From Aphelocoma coerulescens (taxonomy: Eukaryota > Chordata > Aves > Passeriformes > Corvidae): DNA of 64,000 nucleotides. Below, in pieces: positions 12,601 to 22,135 of the stretch; position 1 is the first letter of the stretch; every line of letters begins with the position of its first letter. The position numbers were made by a program, and so were the translations under genes. The notes beneath the pieces were generated by a model. It was not told the DNA's origin, made no database searches, and worked only from the letters and a program-made list of their open reading frames with translations. The DNA lies in the NCBI RefSeq assembly GCF_041296385.1, contig NC_091023.1:3410924-3474923 (forward strand). Reading direction: 5' to 3'.

Positions 12601-15490
12601 AGAGACTTATGTCAGGCCTTAATACTATTATACATCTAGAATTAACAACAGACATATGCTCTAATAAAAATGATGCCCTTTTTTATATCTGATTTTTTTG
12701 TTTTTAAAGCTTTAGCCGAACTAGTTCTGGCAGAGTAGATAATAAATATGAGAAAGCAAAAAGCCAAACATGCAAAGATCTAAATGAGGACAAAAAACCC
12801 AATGGGTGTCATCTGGATGTCCACAGACACCTTCCCTTTCTTCTTTAAAAGGAAAGAAAACCAGTGCAATTTCACAGCCTCTCCCAAAATGCAGTAATAT
12901 ATCTGGGCTCCAACAGGTAGAAACTCCTCACAGAATTTTTCACAGAAGGAAACAACAGATCTTTATTTAAAGACTTAAACATGTGTGTGCACATGCACAG
13001 AACAAATCAAAGACAAAAACTGAAGAAGAAAAAAAGGGAAAGAATTAGAAGTCTGGTAAGGAAAATACATCCACCAGCAAGGCACTGACTGCCAAACACC
13101 ACTGTCATGACTAGAAGTAATTAAAGGGAAGAGATAGAGGAGAAGAGGGAAAGTAAAGCAAAGAGACTGTGCCCACAACTTTGTACATAACACATAAAAG
13201 ATTTCATCCAAGGTGGGCAGTCAGGAGCAGGTCACTGAAAACCATTTCCATGCCCACATTCACCCAGGGCCTCGCAGTACCCACATCCACACCAGCAACA
13301 CACATCATCAGGAGGGAGAAACTTCACACTGAGCTGAACCTCAGACTCCAGCCCTGTCCCAAGGTAGGACTTGCTCTTCTTCTGCAAAAAGAGGCAGCAG
13401 AACTACCTATAACCAGGAGCTACTTTTACTTTCCAAAATAACTTTTGCTGAAAATCTCTACAGGGCTAAGAGCTTCTGAAGAGCTACAACTAACTGTTAG
13501 TCTTTAGTGAAACACTAGGGAAGGGGTTGTAAGTCAGGCTTGATCCTGGGGTTTGTAGCAAGGTTTGATGTCCTAATGGAAAATAACAAAACTGGACGTG
13601 CAGCAGAGGGGAACCCACAGACACCAAAATGTCTGGCTTACTGCACTGCTGCAGCTCAGGTTTCCAGAAAGCACTGTGCAATTAGCCACTGCGAGTTACA
13701 TTCCTTTTTCACAATACTGTGTTTTATTGGACGTTTGTAAAGGCAGATCACAGACAAAACGTTATCTCTGTTCATGACTAGTGTTACCCTGGGAAACCAG
13801 GCAGAGGAGATTCACCTCATGTCTGCCTGTGGCATTAAGTCAAAATCTTTCTGAGGTCATTTCATATTATTTTTCCTAAAGATTTCATTCATACAAGACA
13901 CTCCAGTAAGATGTCTGTGCTCCCCAACAACACAGGATCATAAATGTTTTTTTGAGACTTAGGGGATAGATAGGAGAGGACAGAAGCAGTGCCAAGTCTT
14001 TCTGTGGTTGTTTTTCAGGTCACTGCCTCTGGATTACACAGGAAAATGCAGATTTCTAGGACACACTCTGTCAGCACAAACTTTACCCACACAGCTGCGG
14101 AGCTCGCTCACCACCCCCAGCTGTCAGTGGCAGCAGCCCAAGCACTGGGTGTGGGGCCCTGGCTACCCAAACACCTGTGTGACAGCTCATCTTAGAGACC
14201 TCTGCTCTGCAGAGCAGCCTGAGAACAGGCACAGTGTTGGCAGGAAATATGTGTCTATAAATACTCTCTTTTACACAGGCTGGAGTCTTTCACTAAATGA
14301 TGACAGAGGGAAACAACTCCCCATCCCTGGACAGTCAGGGGAGCACAGTAAGTGACCTTCCTTGGAGCAGAAGGCCAGTTCTTAGAGCCCAGCTCCCTCC
14401 ATCCTCACCAAACATTTCTTTTCTCCATTCTACTTCCTCGCTGTAAATAAAAGCCAGAGCAACAAAGCCCAAAAGCACCTAGGTAAACAAACAAGTATTG
14501 TTTGCCAACAAAAGGCACCTTTGGATACCTCTCAAACTCATCAGAGAGCAGATGAGCCATCCCAGAAGAACTGGCATTCCCAGAGGGCCCCAGCCTGTCT
14601 CTGCTCCCTGGGGTGGGACTGGTGAGGATCACTGTTCGCCACCCCCTGCAGTCACATCTCACACTGATTTTTAAACAAACAAGTCTATATCCTTGGTTAC
14701 TAAATCCGAGTTTAAATCCTCTTACTAACCACTCTGCTTCCATTAAGGACTTCACAGAATTACACAATTGTTCAAGTTGGAAGAGACCTTAAAGCTCATC
14801 TCGTTCCACCCCTTGCCGTGGGCAAGGACACCTTCCACTAGCCCAGCTTGCTCCAAGCCCCGTCCAACCTGGCCCCGGATACTTCCAAGGATGGGGCAGC
14901 CACAACCAGAAGGTATTTGTCCTGACAAACAGCTCTAATTATCTTTGATGTAACAGAGCTCTGCAACAGAGATTCCCATACCTGTATCCTGTTCCATCTG
15001 GAAAATTTAACAGGGAAAAACATCATAATAACTGGCCACTTGCCCAGGCTTCCCAGCCTCCCCGTTCACTAAGCTCCCGGAGCCACGGAATCCCAGAGGT
15101 GCCACCCGCACCCCATCCTCCCTTCGGTGTCCCAGCGGGAGAGTTCCGGGCAGGACCCCCTTCCCACAGCCTCCTCAAAGCCGGCAGTGCCCCGTACCCG
15201 CCCGGTGACCCTCACCACCGCCCCGGAGAGCTCTATCCGGACGCAGAGAGGACCCTGCAGCCGGCGGGGGAAGGAACAGCGGCCGGCGGGGCACAGGGAG
15301 CTGCCCCGGGTGCCGAGAGGGAGGCCAGCGGCCTGGCCTGGCCTGTCCCCCGGCCGCCACGACCCCGCCCGGCCCGCGGGCCCTCCCGGGCTTTGGCAAT
15401 GATCTTGCCAGGAGGGCAGCGCGAGGGGCCCGGGGAGCGCGACTCACGCTTGTACTCGGCCATGAGCCGCTTCAGCGCCGTCCCCGCCAT
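3528..15490 (-). CDS. UBE2G2: UBE2G2, ubiquitin-conjugating enzyme E2 G2 (5' part, coding exons 1-4)
   Basis: E2 enzyme that accepts ubiquitin from E1 and passes it to substrates with ER-associated-degradation RING ligases such as gp78/AMFR (family knowledge). Four minus-strand coding exons join in frame: 15490-15448, 9087-9052, 8965-8920 and 3646-3528. They give residues 1-81, starting [14 protein letters not shown] and ending at the E2 HPN motif (H79-P80-N81), with the UBC beta-sheet core and the PLSPPKMRF segment between. In this stretch I see one difference from human, FEYGV for FEFGV. All junctions are GT-AG with matching phases. The catalytic Cys89 and the C-terminal helices lie in exons beyond position 1, so only about half of the 165-residue protein is here. 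Intron 2 is only 86 bp; introns 1 and 3 are several kb. SUMO3 lies upstream in the same orientation, as in human. Confidence 0.95.
3647..8919 (-). other. UBE2G2: UBE2G2 intron 3
   Basis: A 5.3 kb intron. It contains one clear CR1 copy (about 5425-5815) and a short CA run near 6931-6944. No other exon-like conserved coding was recognised on either strand. Confidence 0.8.
5425..5815 (+). mobile_element. CR1 LINE fragment
   Basis: Sense CR1 3' part with GGTTGGATATTGGGAAAAAT, GGCTGCCCAGGGCAGTGGTGGAGTC and the ATGATTCTGTGATTCTA terminal repeat, inside UBE2G2 intron 3. Confidence 0.92.
8920..8965 (-). CDS. UBE2G2: UBE2G2 coding exon 3
   Basis: Encodes (G)[14 protein letters not shown](M). It has a TTCACAG acceptor and a GTGAGT donor. 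It is separated from exon 2 by only 86 bp, so the two are probably recognised together across the intron. Confidence 0.94.
9052..9087 (-). CDS. UBE2G2: UBE2G2 coding exon 2
   Basis: A 36-base exon with a TTTGCAG acceptor and a GTGAGG donor. It encodes (Q)[11 protein letters not shown], the second helix/loop of the E2 fold, identical to the human segment I recall. Confidence 0.93.
9266..9330 (-). mobile_element. CR1 3'-end fragment
   Basis: AGTCACAGAATTGTTTAGGT and the following GGAAAAGACCTCTAGGATCA are the antisense CR1 3' end. Confidence 0.8.
9599..9622 (+). repeat. 24-base A homopolymer
   Basis: Uninterrupted A-run inside UBE2G2 intron 1; no attached retroposon body was recognised. Confidence 0.95.
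11140..11390 (-). mobile_element. CR1 LINE fragment
   Basis: Antisense CR1 body: GTGAAGAAATTTTCCTTAAA, CCCCCAGTTCCCTCAGCTGC and the CCCTTCTTTGGATA segment. Confidence 0.85.
14750..14895 (-). mobile_element. CR1 3'-end fragment upstream copy near UBE2G2 exon 1
   Basis: Antisense CR1 3' end, from CACAGAATTACACAATTGTT to AAGGATGGGGCAGCCA. It closely resembles the copy at 15940-16075 on the other side of UBE2G2 exon 1. Confidence 0.9.
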
Positions 15491-15860
15491 GGCGCGGCCC
15501 CGCCGCCGCTTCCGGGTGCGCGGCCAGAGCGGCCGCCGGCTGGCAGGGGGTGGAGGGCGGCGCTCTATCCCGCCGGCTTCTCCTCTATGGTAGCGCCCAG
15601 TCCTCCGACCGGCACCACGCGCGGTAGGAACGCACCGGGAATTCGCTGTGGGAAACGACGGGAACGCGCCGGCTGCTCCGCCGCGGTGGGAGGACAGAGG
15701 AGAATACGCAAAATGCCCCACGGAGCGGGAGTTGTGCGGGTTTGTAGCTGGGCACACCCTTCGGATTCCCTGGAGCAGCCCGCACACCGCCTTTCCTGCA
15801 GGGATGGGCCACAGAGAGCACGAGGCAGGAGCCCCAGGCCCAAACTGGGTTTGCTGTGGG
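15100..15860 (-). promoter_or_regulatory. UBE2G2: CpG-island promoter of UBE2G2
   Basis: A dense CpG, GC-rich segment surrounds the first exon and start codon. A CTTCCGGGT motif at 15509-15517 (minus strand ACCCGGAAG) is an ETS/GABPA-type element about 20 bp upstream of the ATG, a common position in housekeeping promoters. The transcription start itself cannot be placed from sequence alone. Confidence 0.7.
15448..15490 (-). CDS. UBE2G2: UBE2G2 coding exon 1
   Basis: Encodes [14 protein letters not shown] plus the first base of the next codon. It ends at a GTGAGT donor. The ATG context is GCC ATG G, a strong Kozak start, and it matches the known human start. Confidence 0.95.
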
Positions 15861-15939
15861 CAGCACCAAAGGGCGGCAGGTGGATGTGTAAATCCGGGAA
15901 CACACAACGGGATCCGCGGGATATCCCACCCCAGTGAGG

Positions 15940-16075
15940 ACTTCACGGAATTCCAGAATTGTTCGAGTAGGAGGAGATCTTAAAGCTCATCTCGTTCCAC
16001 CCCTTGCCATGGACGGGACACCTTCCACTAGCCCAGCTTGCTCCAAGCCCCGTCCAGCCTGGCCCGGGCTCACCG
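15940..16075 (-). mobile_element. CR1 3'-end fragment between UBE2G2 and SUMO3
   Basis: Antisense CR1 3' end with the segment CTTAAAGCTCATCTCGTTCC and then CACCTTCCACTAGCCCAGCT, same orientation and subfamily look as the 14750 copy. Confidence 0.9.
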
Positions 16076-16269
16076 AGAACATGCAAAAGAAAACAGGGGC
16101 CTTTCCTGCGAGATTTCAGCAAGCAGGAGCATATCTAATGTGAACAAATGGAAAGAGAAAAGGCTGGTTATGATTCCATGGGGCAGCAGGACAACCTGAG
16201 TTAAAATTCCTCTGGAACAGGCTTCATGGAGGCCAAACCACCACACAAATCATTAAACCTCAACAACGT

Positions 16270-17322
16270 TGGAGAGGCAGGAGAGCAGTTTATTATTATT
16301 ACTTTGAAGACAGCTAAATGTCTCTCCTCACTTCCTAGCTCTTAATGTTTGGTGACATTAAAAGGCATTTTCCCCCCTCATTTACCAAGTTTATCTATCA
16401 AAAAGAAGTACTAAAAAGAAAGCTGAGGCTACAGACTTCCAGTACCCACAGAGAAAGAGCTGAAGCTGAGGGAGCAGGATGAAGGGACAGATGCTGCCCA
16501 GACCTCAGCAAACAGCTGGAATTTCAGTGATGGATTTTTATAAGCTTGTACAACAAAAAAACCCACAGCTACTCTATCACAAGCATTAAGTTTTTGAGCC
16601 AGCTGCCCTGCTACCTCCAATTCTGCAATAGTGCAGGACAAAAAAAAAAATCCCATTTCTGCATTAAAAAGTATATTTTGGACAACTTTATCATAATATG
16701 AAAAAAGACATATAAACCTAAAGTATTTAAACCCTATCCTAAGCACTGTATTGTGTTCCAGCCCCATGTCAAGGGCGTGATGCTGCCCAAGGGATTGACT
16801 GAATTTGCAACAAGCTAAATACTTAAAACCTGTATCTCTGTTCCTTCTCTCAGACACATCTTAAAAGGAAGCTTTTATGCTCACAACTGGCATGAAAATA
16901 CACTGAATTATTTACATCATTTGAGTTAAAACAGAGGGGCAAGACCAACTAGAGCCAGGAATGAACACTCCATGTCCCGACACATGGATGAATGCTTAGG
17001 GCACAGTGTTAAAGAAGAAAAAAAAAAGATAATACAAACAATAAGTTTTTTTAAAAGGCTAACAACAGAGACAACACAACTTAATCTCAACTTAAAATGG
17101 TTCGATTCAGACACAGCTCAATCCCTGCAGATGCAATTTTGACTTGTGCAAGCAGAATGTCAAAGACAAGAAGCAACTTTGGTAAACATCCTCTGAAGTT
17201 TCAAAGAACCCTATGGGACTGGCATGTTCATTGGTTCACTAATAAAACAGCAAACCCAAGGACAGACGAGAGAGTGAGGTGTGATGAGCATCCTTAAACT
17301 GTTCTCCAAAAGATGCTGTGTC
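16270..17322 (-). other. SUMO3: Probable SUMO3 3' UTR with poly(A) signal
   Basis: Non-coding sequence follows the TAA. The first good minus-strand AATAAA is at 16294-16289, which would give a 3' UTR of about 1 kb, similar to human SUMO3. The extent is inferred; other signals cannot be excluded. Confidence 0.5.
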
Positions 17323-17385
17323 TTAGCACCCTCCACCTGTCTGCTGCTGGCACACTTCAGTCATGGCTTCATCTTCCATCTCCAG
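17323..17385 (-). CDS. SUMO3: SUMO3 exon 4 (terminal coding exon)
   Basis: 20 codons and a TAA stop after a normal CTCCCACAG acceptor: LEMEDE, then a divergent AMTEVC, then QQQTGG-GC. The di-glycine needed for SENP maturation and conjugation is intact. The tail after it is two residues, like SUMO2 and shorter than mammalian SUMO3. Confidence 0.87.
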   Translation of the reverse strand: MEMEDEAMTEVCQQQTGGGC

Positions 17386-19506
17386 CTGTGGGAGTAACAC
17401 AGGAATTATTTTAATGTTTTAAAAATACAGAAATTAGAAGTAATACAGAAAACTTGAAAGACGTGGTGACAAAAGCACTTGGCTCTCTGCTCATAGAGCC
17501 ATAGAGTACTTCAGGAATAACTTTAATTAACACATGAAACACTTTCCATCAGTCACCCTGAACAAATTTGTTAGAACATGCTAAACTCACAGCAACTATT
17601 TCGGGATCATTTTAATTTCCAAGTCCCTTTGATCATCACTCAGACATCTGAATATCTGTGTAGCAATTTGCAGTAAGAGTGTTTTTCATACCTGTGCAGG
17701 TGTGTCTGCTTCTTTAACTGGTTGTCCATCAAACAGGAACATAACCTGCCTCATTGACAAGCCTTGCAAGTTCAAAGTTCTTAATATGAGAAACCACACT
17801 TGTGTTTCTGAATCCAAACTAAGTATTCATGGATTTACTGTCAGAACACATGTTAACAAAATTAACACTCAAAAGATGAGGGCGATGGCAGAAGATAGAT
17901 TTAAATTAGGTAATAGGACGAAATTCTTCCCTGTGAACGAGGTGAGGCCCTGGCACAGGGTGCCCAGAGAAGCTGTGGCGGCCCCATCCCTGGAAGTGTT
18001 CAAGGCAAGGTTGGACGGGGCTTGGAGCAACCTGGGCTAGCAAAAGGTGTCCCTGTCCATGGCAGGGGGTGGAACAAGATGGGCTTTAAATTCTGTTCTA
18101 ACTCCAAGCTATTCTGTGATTCTATGATTAAGATTTAACTATCAGGACACTGAGGGTATTTGTCGTGCTGTCTACACTGAGGAAGGTCAAATGCTGGTAA
18201 CTTTACGTTGCCCTTAAAACCTGAGTTGCCACACGACTGAATCCTGTTCTGACAACGTTTAATCACATGAGGAAGTCTTTATTCCCTGCATCAGGGATTG
18301 AGGACCTTGCTCTGCCCTCTAAAATCCTTCCAAATCCATGTGATTCACACTTCTGTCACATTTAGGAATGCTCACTGTACCTCTCCAAAAACCCAGAGAG
18401 GTGTCAGGGTACAGCAGGCACAGAGCAGGGCAGAGTGTAAAGTTTGAATAAGCAAGAAAGGATCCTGAAAGTAACAGACAAGTGGAAACACCAGCAAACA
18501 AAATCCAGCTCCGTTTCCAAAGCCGTTCAGATGCCCACCCTCTGCTCTGCATAAAGCAAAGGCATCGGGAGCTCCAGGCTCAGGAGCTGAGCTGTGGGGA
18601 TACATTCTTCTCCAGTTCAGGATGGCACTGAGGAACAGCCTGTGACACAGAGCAGCCAGTGAACACCTGTGGAACACAGCGGTCTCAACTGTGCAATAGG
18701 CAGCAGGAGACACAGGAAGGGAGGAGGAAAAAATCAGAAGGAAGCTGTGGCACAGAAGAATGTATTTTGTGCCGTTTTCCAAACAGAAAATGCACTCCAA
18801 GTTGATGAAGTTTTTGGAGATGACAGGACTGAGAGTTAGTGAATTGTGTCAGAGCCAGGATCGGAACTGGAGGAGTTTTGGTAACTGTCACGGGACATTA
18901 GGGAGCACCTGAGGAGAACAGGCACCTTCCATGCACCGATGAGAAGAACTCCACACCGAGGAGCTGCCAGCATCCCAGCTCCTCACTCTCCCCCACACCT
19001 GGATGCCCTCACCGTGCCCACAAGCATGTTCTGCGAGCCGGGCAGAGAAGCAGGAGGGTTCCACCAGCACGGGGATGCTTCCCCGGGGAGAGCGGGGGCG
19101 GCCGGGCTGGCGGGAGCCCCCCGGGGCCGCGGGAGCCCCCGGGCCGTGCCCGCGCCTACCTGTGGGCAGCAGTACGCCGTCCTGAGCTTGCTCAGCGGGG
19201 TGTGCCGCTTTACTCCGAGCTGCACCACGGAGCCGTCCTGTCCGGCAGCTTTCAGGTCGATGTGCTCGTTCTCCGCTTTCCCGCCTTCCTGGACGGAGAA
19301 CCGCAGGATGCGGAGGCTCAGAGCGCGGCCGGCTGAGCCGCGGGGTCCCGCTCGGGCCGGACACCGCCCGCCCCGTCCTCGGCCGGCCCCGCTCCTGCTC
19401 CCCCCGGCCGGGACACGGAGGGGCGGCCGCTGCTCCCCTCCCTCCCCTCCTCCCTCCGGCTCCTCCCGCTCCTCTCCCGCCTCACTTTGGGCTTCTCCTC
19501 CGCCAT
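17323..19506 (-). CDS. SUMO3: SUMO3 locus, four exons, divergent and possibly decaying
   Basis: Small ubiquitin-like modifier, conjugated to lysines through E1 SAE1/UBA2 and E2 UBC9 (family knowledge). Exons by homology: 19506-19486, 19288-19160, 17763-17692 and 17385-17323, giving 94 residues if joined as in human SUMO3. The start MAEEKPK, the AGQDGSVVQ and KRHTPLSKL segments, GLSMRQ, FDGQP, DTPAQLEMEDE and the C-terminal QQQTGG maturation site are kept, followed by GC-stop. Odd points: a FKI segment of the SIM-binding groove reads LGV; MKAYCERQ reads [13 protein letters not shown] reads VMFLF; DTIDVF reads AMTEVC. SUMO2/3 is normally almost invariant. The exon 3 acceptor reads AA instead of AG; using the AG one base later would shift the frame to a stop after three codons. 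Order next to UBE2G2 matches human. Certain as a SUMO3-derived locus; function is doubtful. Confidence 0.85.
17692..17763 (-). CDS. SUMO3: SUMO3 exon 3, with abnormal splice acceptor
   Basis: 24 codons beginning [11 protein letters not shown] and ending EADTPAQ before a GTATGA donor. Length and phase fit SUMO3 exactly, but the two bases before the exon (17765-17764, minus strand) read AA, not AG, and the upstream pyrimidine tract is poor. The nearest AG lies one base into the exon; its use gives GCT TGT CAA TGA, a stop. Confidence 0.8.
17885..18130 (+). mobile_element. CR1 LINE fragment in SUMO3 intron 2
   Basis: Sense CR1 3' part ending TCTGTGATTCTATGATT. It lies antisense to SUMO3, about 120 bp upstream (in gene direction) of the abnormal exon 3 acceptor. 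Confidence 0.92.
19160..19288 (-). CDS. SUMO3: SUMO3 exon 2
   Basis: 43 codons, from a CCGTCCAG acceptor to a GTAGGC donor. The K11 SUMO-chain lysine is present but its consensus is weakened (GKAE where VKTE is usual). The SIM-binding strand reads VVQLGVKRH. The exon is open and the same length as in human. Confidence 0.88.
19486..19506 (-). CDS. SUMO3: SUMO3 exon 1 (coding part)
   Basis: Encodes MAEEKPK, ending at a GTGAGG donor after a whole codon, as in SUMO2/3 genes. It sits in a GC-rich island just downstream of the minisatellite. Confidence 0.88.
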
Positions 19507-19616
19507 GGCCGGGGGTCACCGGGGGCTCGCGCTGCGGGGCGCGGCCGGCGGCCAAGGGGCGCTGAGCCGCACGGGGGCGCTGTGCGCCGGCGCGGGAGCG
19601 GCGTGAGGGGAGCGCC

Positions 19617-20472
19617 CGGGACAGCCCTGGACAGCCCAGGACAGCCCAGGACAGCCCGGGACAGCCCGGGACAGCCCCTGGACAGCCCTGGACAGCCCTG
19701 GACAGCCCAGGACAGCCCCAGGACAGCCCCTGGACAGCCCCAGGACAGCCCCTGGACAGCCCTGGACAGCCCTTGGACAGCCCCTGGACAGCCCAGGACA
19801 CCCCCTGGGCAGCCCCAGGACAGCCCTTGGACAGCCCTGGACAGCCCCAGGACACCCCCTGGACACCCCTGGACACCCCCTGGACAGCCCTGGACAGCCC
19901 CAGGACAGCCCCTGGACAGCCCAGGACACCCCCTGGGCAGCCCCAGGACAGCCCTTGGACAGCCCTGGACAGCCCCAGGACAGCCCCTGGACAGCCCTGG
20001 ACACCCCCTGGACAGCCCTGGACAGCCCCAGGACAGCCCTTGGACAGCCCCTGGACAGCCCCAGGACAGCCCTGGACAGCCCCAGGACAGCCCAGGACAG
20101 CCCCAGGACAGCCCCTGGACAGCCCTGGACACCCCCTGGACACCCCAGGGCAGCCCCTGGACAGCCCCAGGGCAGCCCCTGGACAGCCCCAGGACAGCCC
20201 CTGGACAGCCCTGGACAGCCCCAGGACAGCCCCAGGACAGCCCTTGGAGCAGCCCTGAACAGCCCCTGGACACCCCAGGACAGCTCCTGGACAGCCCCTG
20301 GACACCCCAGAACAGCTGCTGGACAGCCCCAGGACAGCCCTGGACAGCCCCCAGGACAGCCCTGGACAGCCCCTGGACACCCCAGGGCAGCCCCTGGGCA
20401 GCCCTGGACAGCCCCTGGGCATCCCCTGGACACCCTGGAACAGCCTCCGGACACCCCGGGAGCCCTGTCTGA
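19617..20472. repeat. 10-11 bp GC-rich minisatellite upstream of SUMO3
   Basis: About 80 degenerate units of the form GGACAGCCC(C)T/A on the plus strand, with GGACACCCC and GGGCAGCCC variants. A higher-order copy exists: the block with CCCCCTGGGCAG near 19801 recurs 128 bp later. The unit contains no stop codon in any frame on either strand, so it creates long false ORFs, up to 497 codons, on both strands. The minus strand (SUMO3 sense) is G-rich, with runs of 3-4 G separated by about 7 bases. Confidence 0.97.
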
Positions 20473-22135
20473 GCACCCCCGAGACACCCCGGAACAGCCG
20501 GTGCTGGGGTGTTCGGATCCCCTGAAGGGGAGAAGAGGCAAGTTTGCCTCAATCCACAGTTGCGGAAAGAATTTGATTGTAAACATACCCGAAAGCGAGA
20601 TTAAAACACAAACGAGGTTAAACGTTGGGATCCAAAGTGATATTTCAGCTTTTTTTCCCCTTTAAATTTTTTTTTTTTTTCCATAAAAGAGAAAAGAAAG
20701 AAGATTGAAAAGTGGGAAAATGCCAAGAATAATGACGTGAAGCACAGGAAAGGGGTTACCGCCACCATGGGTCCAGCGCTGGCTTATAGGGTGCAATGGG
20801 CCTTTCCCCGGCAAAGTCCCTGCGACAGCTGCCCAGCGAGGGAGCAGAGCCAGGCAGCAGCACCAGCGCTGTGGGAAGGCACGAGCAGCCTCACAGGAGC
20901 AGCCGGGCAGCCGCGGGCAGCACACGCAGCGAAGGCTCCCACGCTCAGTAGGTTTAGCAGCTGCAGCTTCTGTGGCAGGCTAGGCACTTCATGATAGGGT
21001 TTTGAGAGTGGCAACGCCATGTCCACCTCAAAGCAACAGCACGTCCGTGGGCAGATTCATCTTTGCTGCCTTCAGGTTCATTGGCTGCTCGTTGGAATCC
21101 AGCTGAAGTTCGCCTGACCTATCAAAAAATTTATTGTTTGCTTTTCTCACGTATCAAAGCTTTGCTGCTTGGTCTCCCGATGTATCAACTACAAGCTCTC
21201 TTCGTCACTTCAAACAGGGTTTCTTTTCCAAAATAAAGCAGGAACTGAAGTTTTTGTTAGAGGCAGTTTAAAACTTTAATTTTCAAACTTCAATCTTCGA
21301 AGAGGCAATGAAGACACATTCCTTACTCTTTACTCGTTCACTACATGGGGCCAGGTGAGAGGAGGCAGCAGGGCAGGAGGTTGGTGCTGCCAGAGGTGCC
21401 CCTGAGGGTAGGAGTGGAAAGGGCTCCGGACTTCTTCAGAGGAGACCCCCTAAATGTGAGGTCCATCCCGCCTGAGTCCACTTCTCTCACAGGCAGCGCT
21501 TTCAGCGGGTGGCTGTGCCAGGGCTGCCTCCTGCAGCCTGGAGGGCCTCCTTGGGGTCGAAGACTTTCCCAGCACAGCGGTGTTGTGGGGCCAGGAGAGA
21601 GGAGGTTCTGCCCCAAACCTCCGTCTCAGCCTGTCCTCACCCTGGCCGTGAGGAAAGCAGATACTGGTCCCTTCAGAATATGCTCAGAGTCTTATGGGAT
21701 TTTCCCTTTTCCATTCCCTTTCCTGGCTGCATCCCCTCAGAGATGAGCAAAGTGGCACAGAAGCAACCAAGAATGGCCCCTCTCTTCCACTTCCAACATC
21801 CACATTCCTCCACTCCAGCAGTTCTTCAGCCAGAGTGATACTACTAAAGTATCAAATAGCACATCCTGGGAGCTCCAAGAAACATGAATGGTGGCTCTAC
21901 AAAACCGCACGGCCTTAGATTATCTGCTGGCAAGCCAAAGAAAAATGTGTGCTATTATAGGACAGGAATGTTGACCTTACATCAGTGATGGGTTTGAAAT
22001 CCAACAGTCGGGAATCACCTCAGTAGAAAGAGCAGTAGAAGGGCAGCAGAAAGAAGAAAATTCTTCTTGGTGGGAGTGGCTTACCATGGCTGCCAAATTG
22101 GAGACTGCTAGGAAATGCATTTGTGGCAGTCACCG
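20473..22135. other. Intergenic, no gene recognised
   Basis: Unique-looking sequence with a T-run near 20668-20680. Short ORFs occur around 21345-21838 on the plus strand but have no recognisable domain. No RNA gene was seen. Confidence 0.6.

Larger units (their letters stand above)
9088..15447 (-). other. UBE2G2: UBE2G2 intron 1
   Basis: A 6.4 kb intron. It contains CR1 fragments near 9266-9330, 11140-11390 and 14750-14895, and a 24-base A-run at 9599-9622. A minus-strand frame stays open across about 9908-10759 but shows no recognisable domain and begins with GTG rather than ATG. Confidence 0.8.
18930..19615 (-). promoter_or_regulatory. SUMO3: CpG-rich promoter/first-exon region of SUMO3
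   Basis: CpG-dense sequence covering exons 1 and 2 and about 110 bp upstream of the ATG. The usual upstream part of the island is replaced by the CpG-poor minisatellite that begins at about 19617. Confidence 0.6.

Noticed and set aside
18983..20586. Minus-strand ORFs of 356-497 codons rich in CPGAVQGLS repeats
   Set aside because: They are translations of the minisatellite, which is open in every frame; no start, splice or family evidence supports a protein.
19582..20665. Plus-strand ORFs of 161-296 codons rich in [11 protein letters not shown] repeats
   Set aside because: Same minisatellite read on the other strand.
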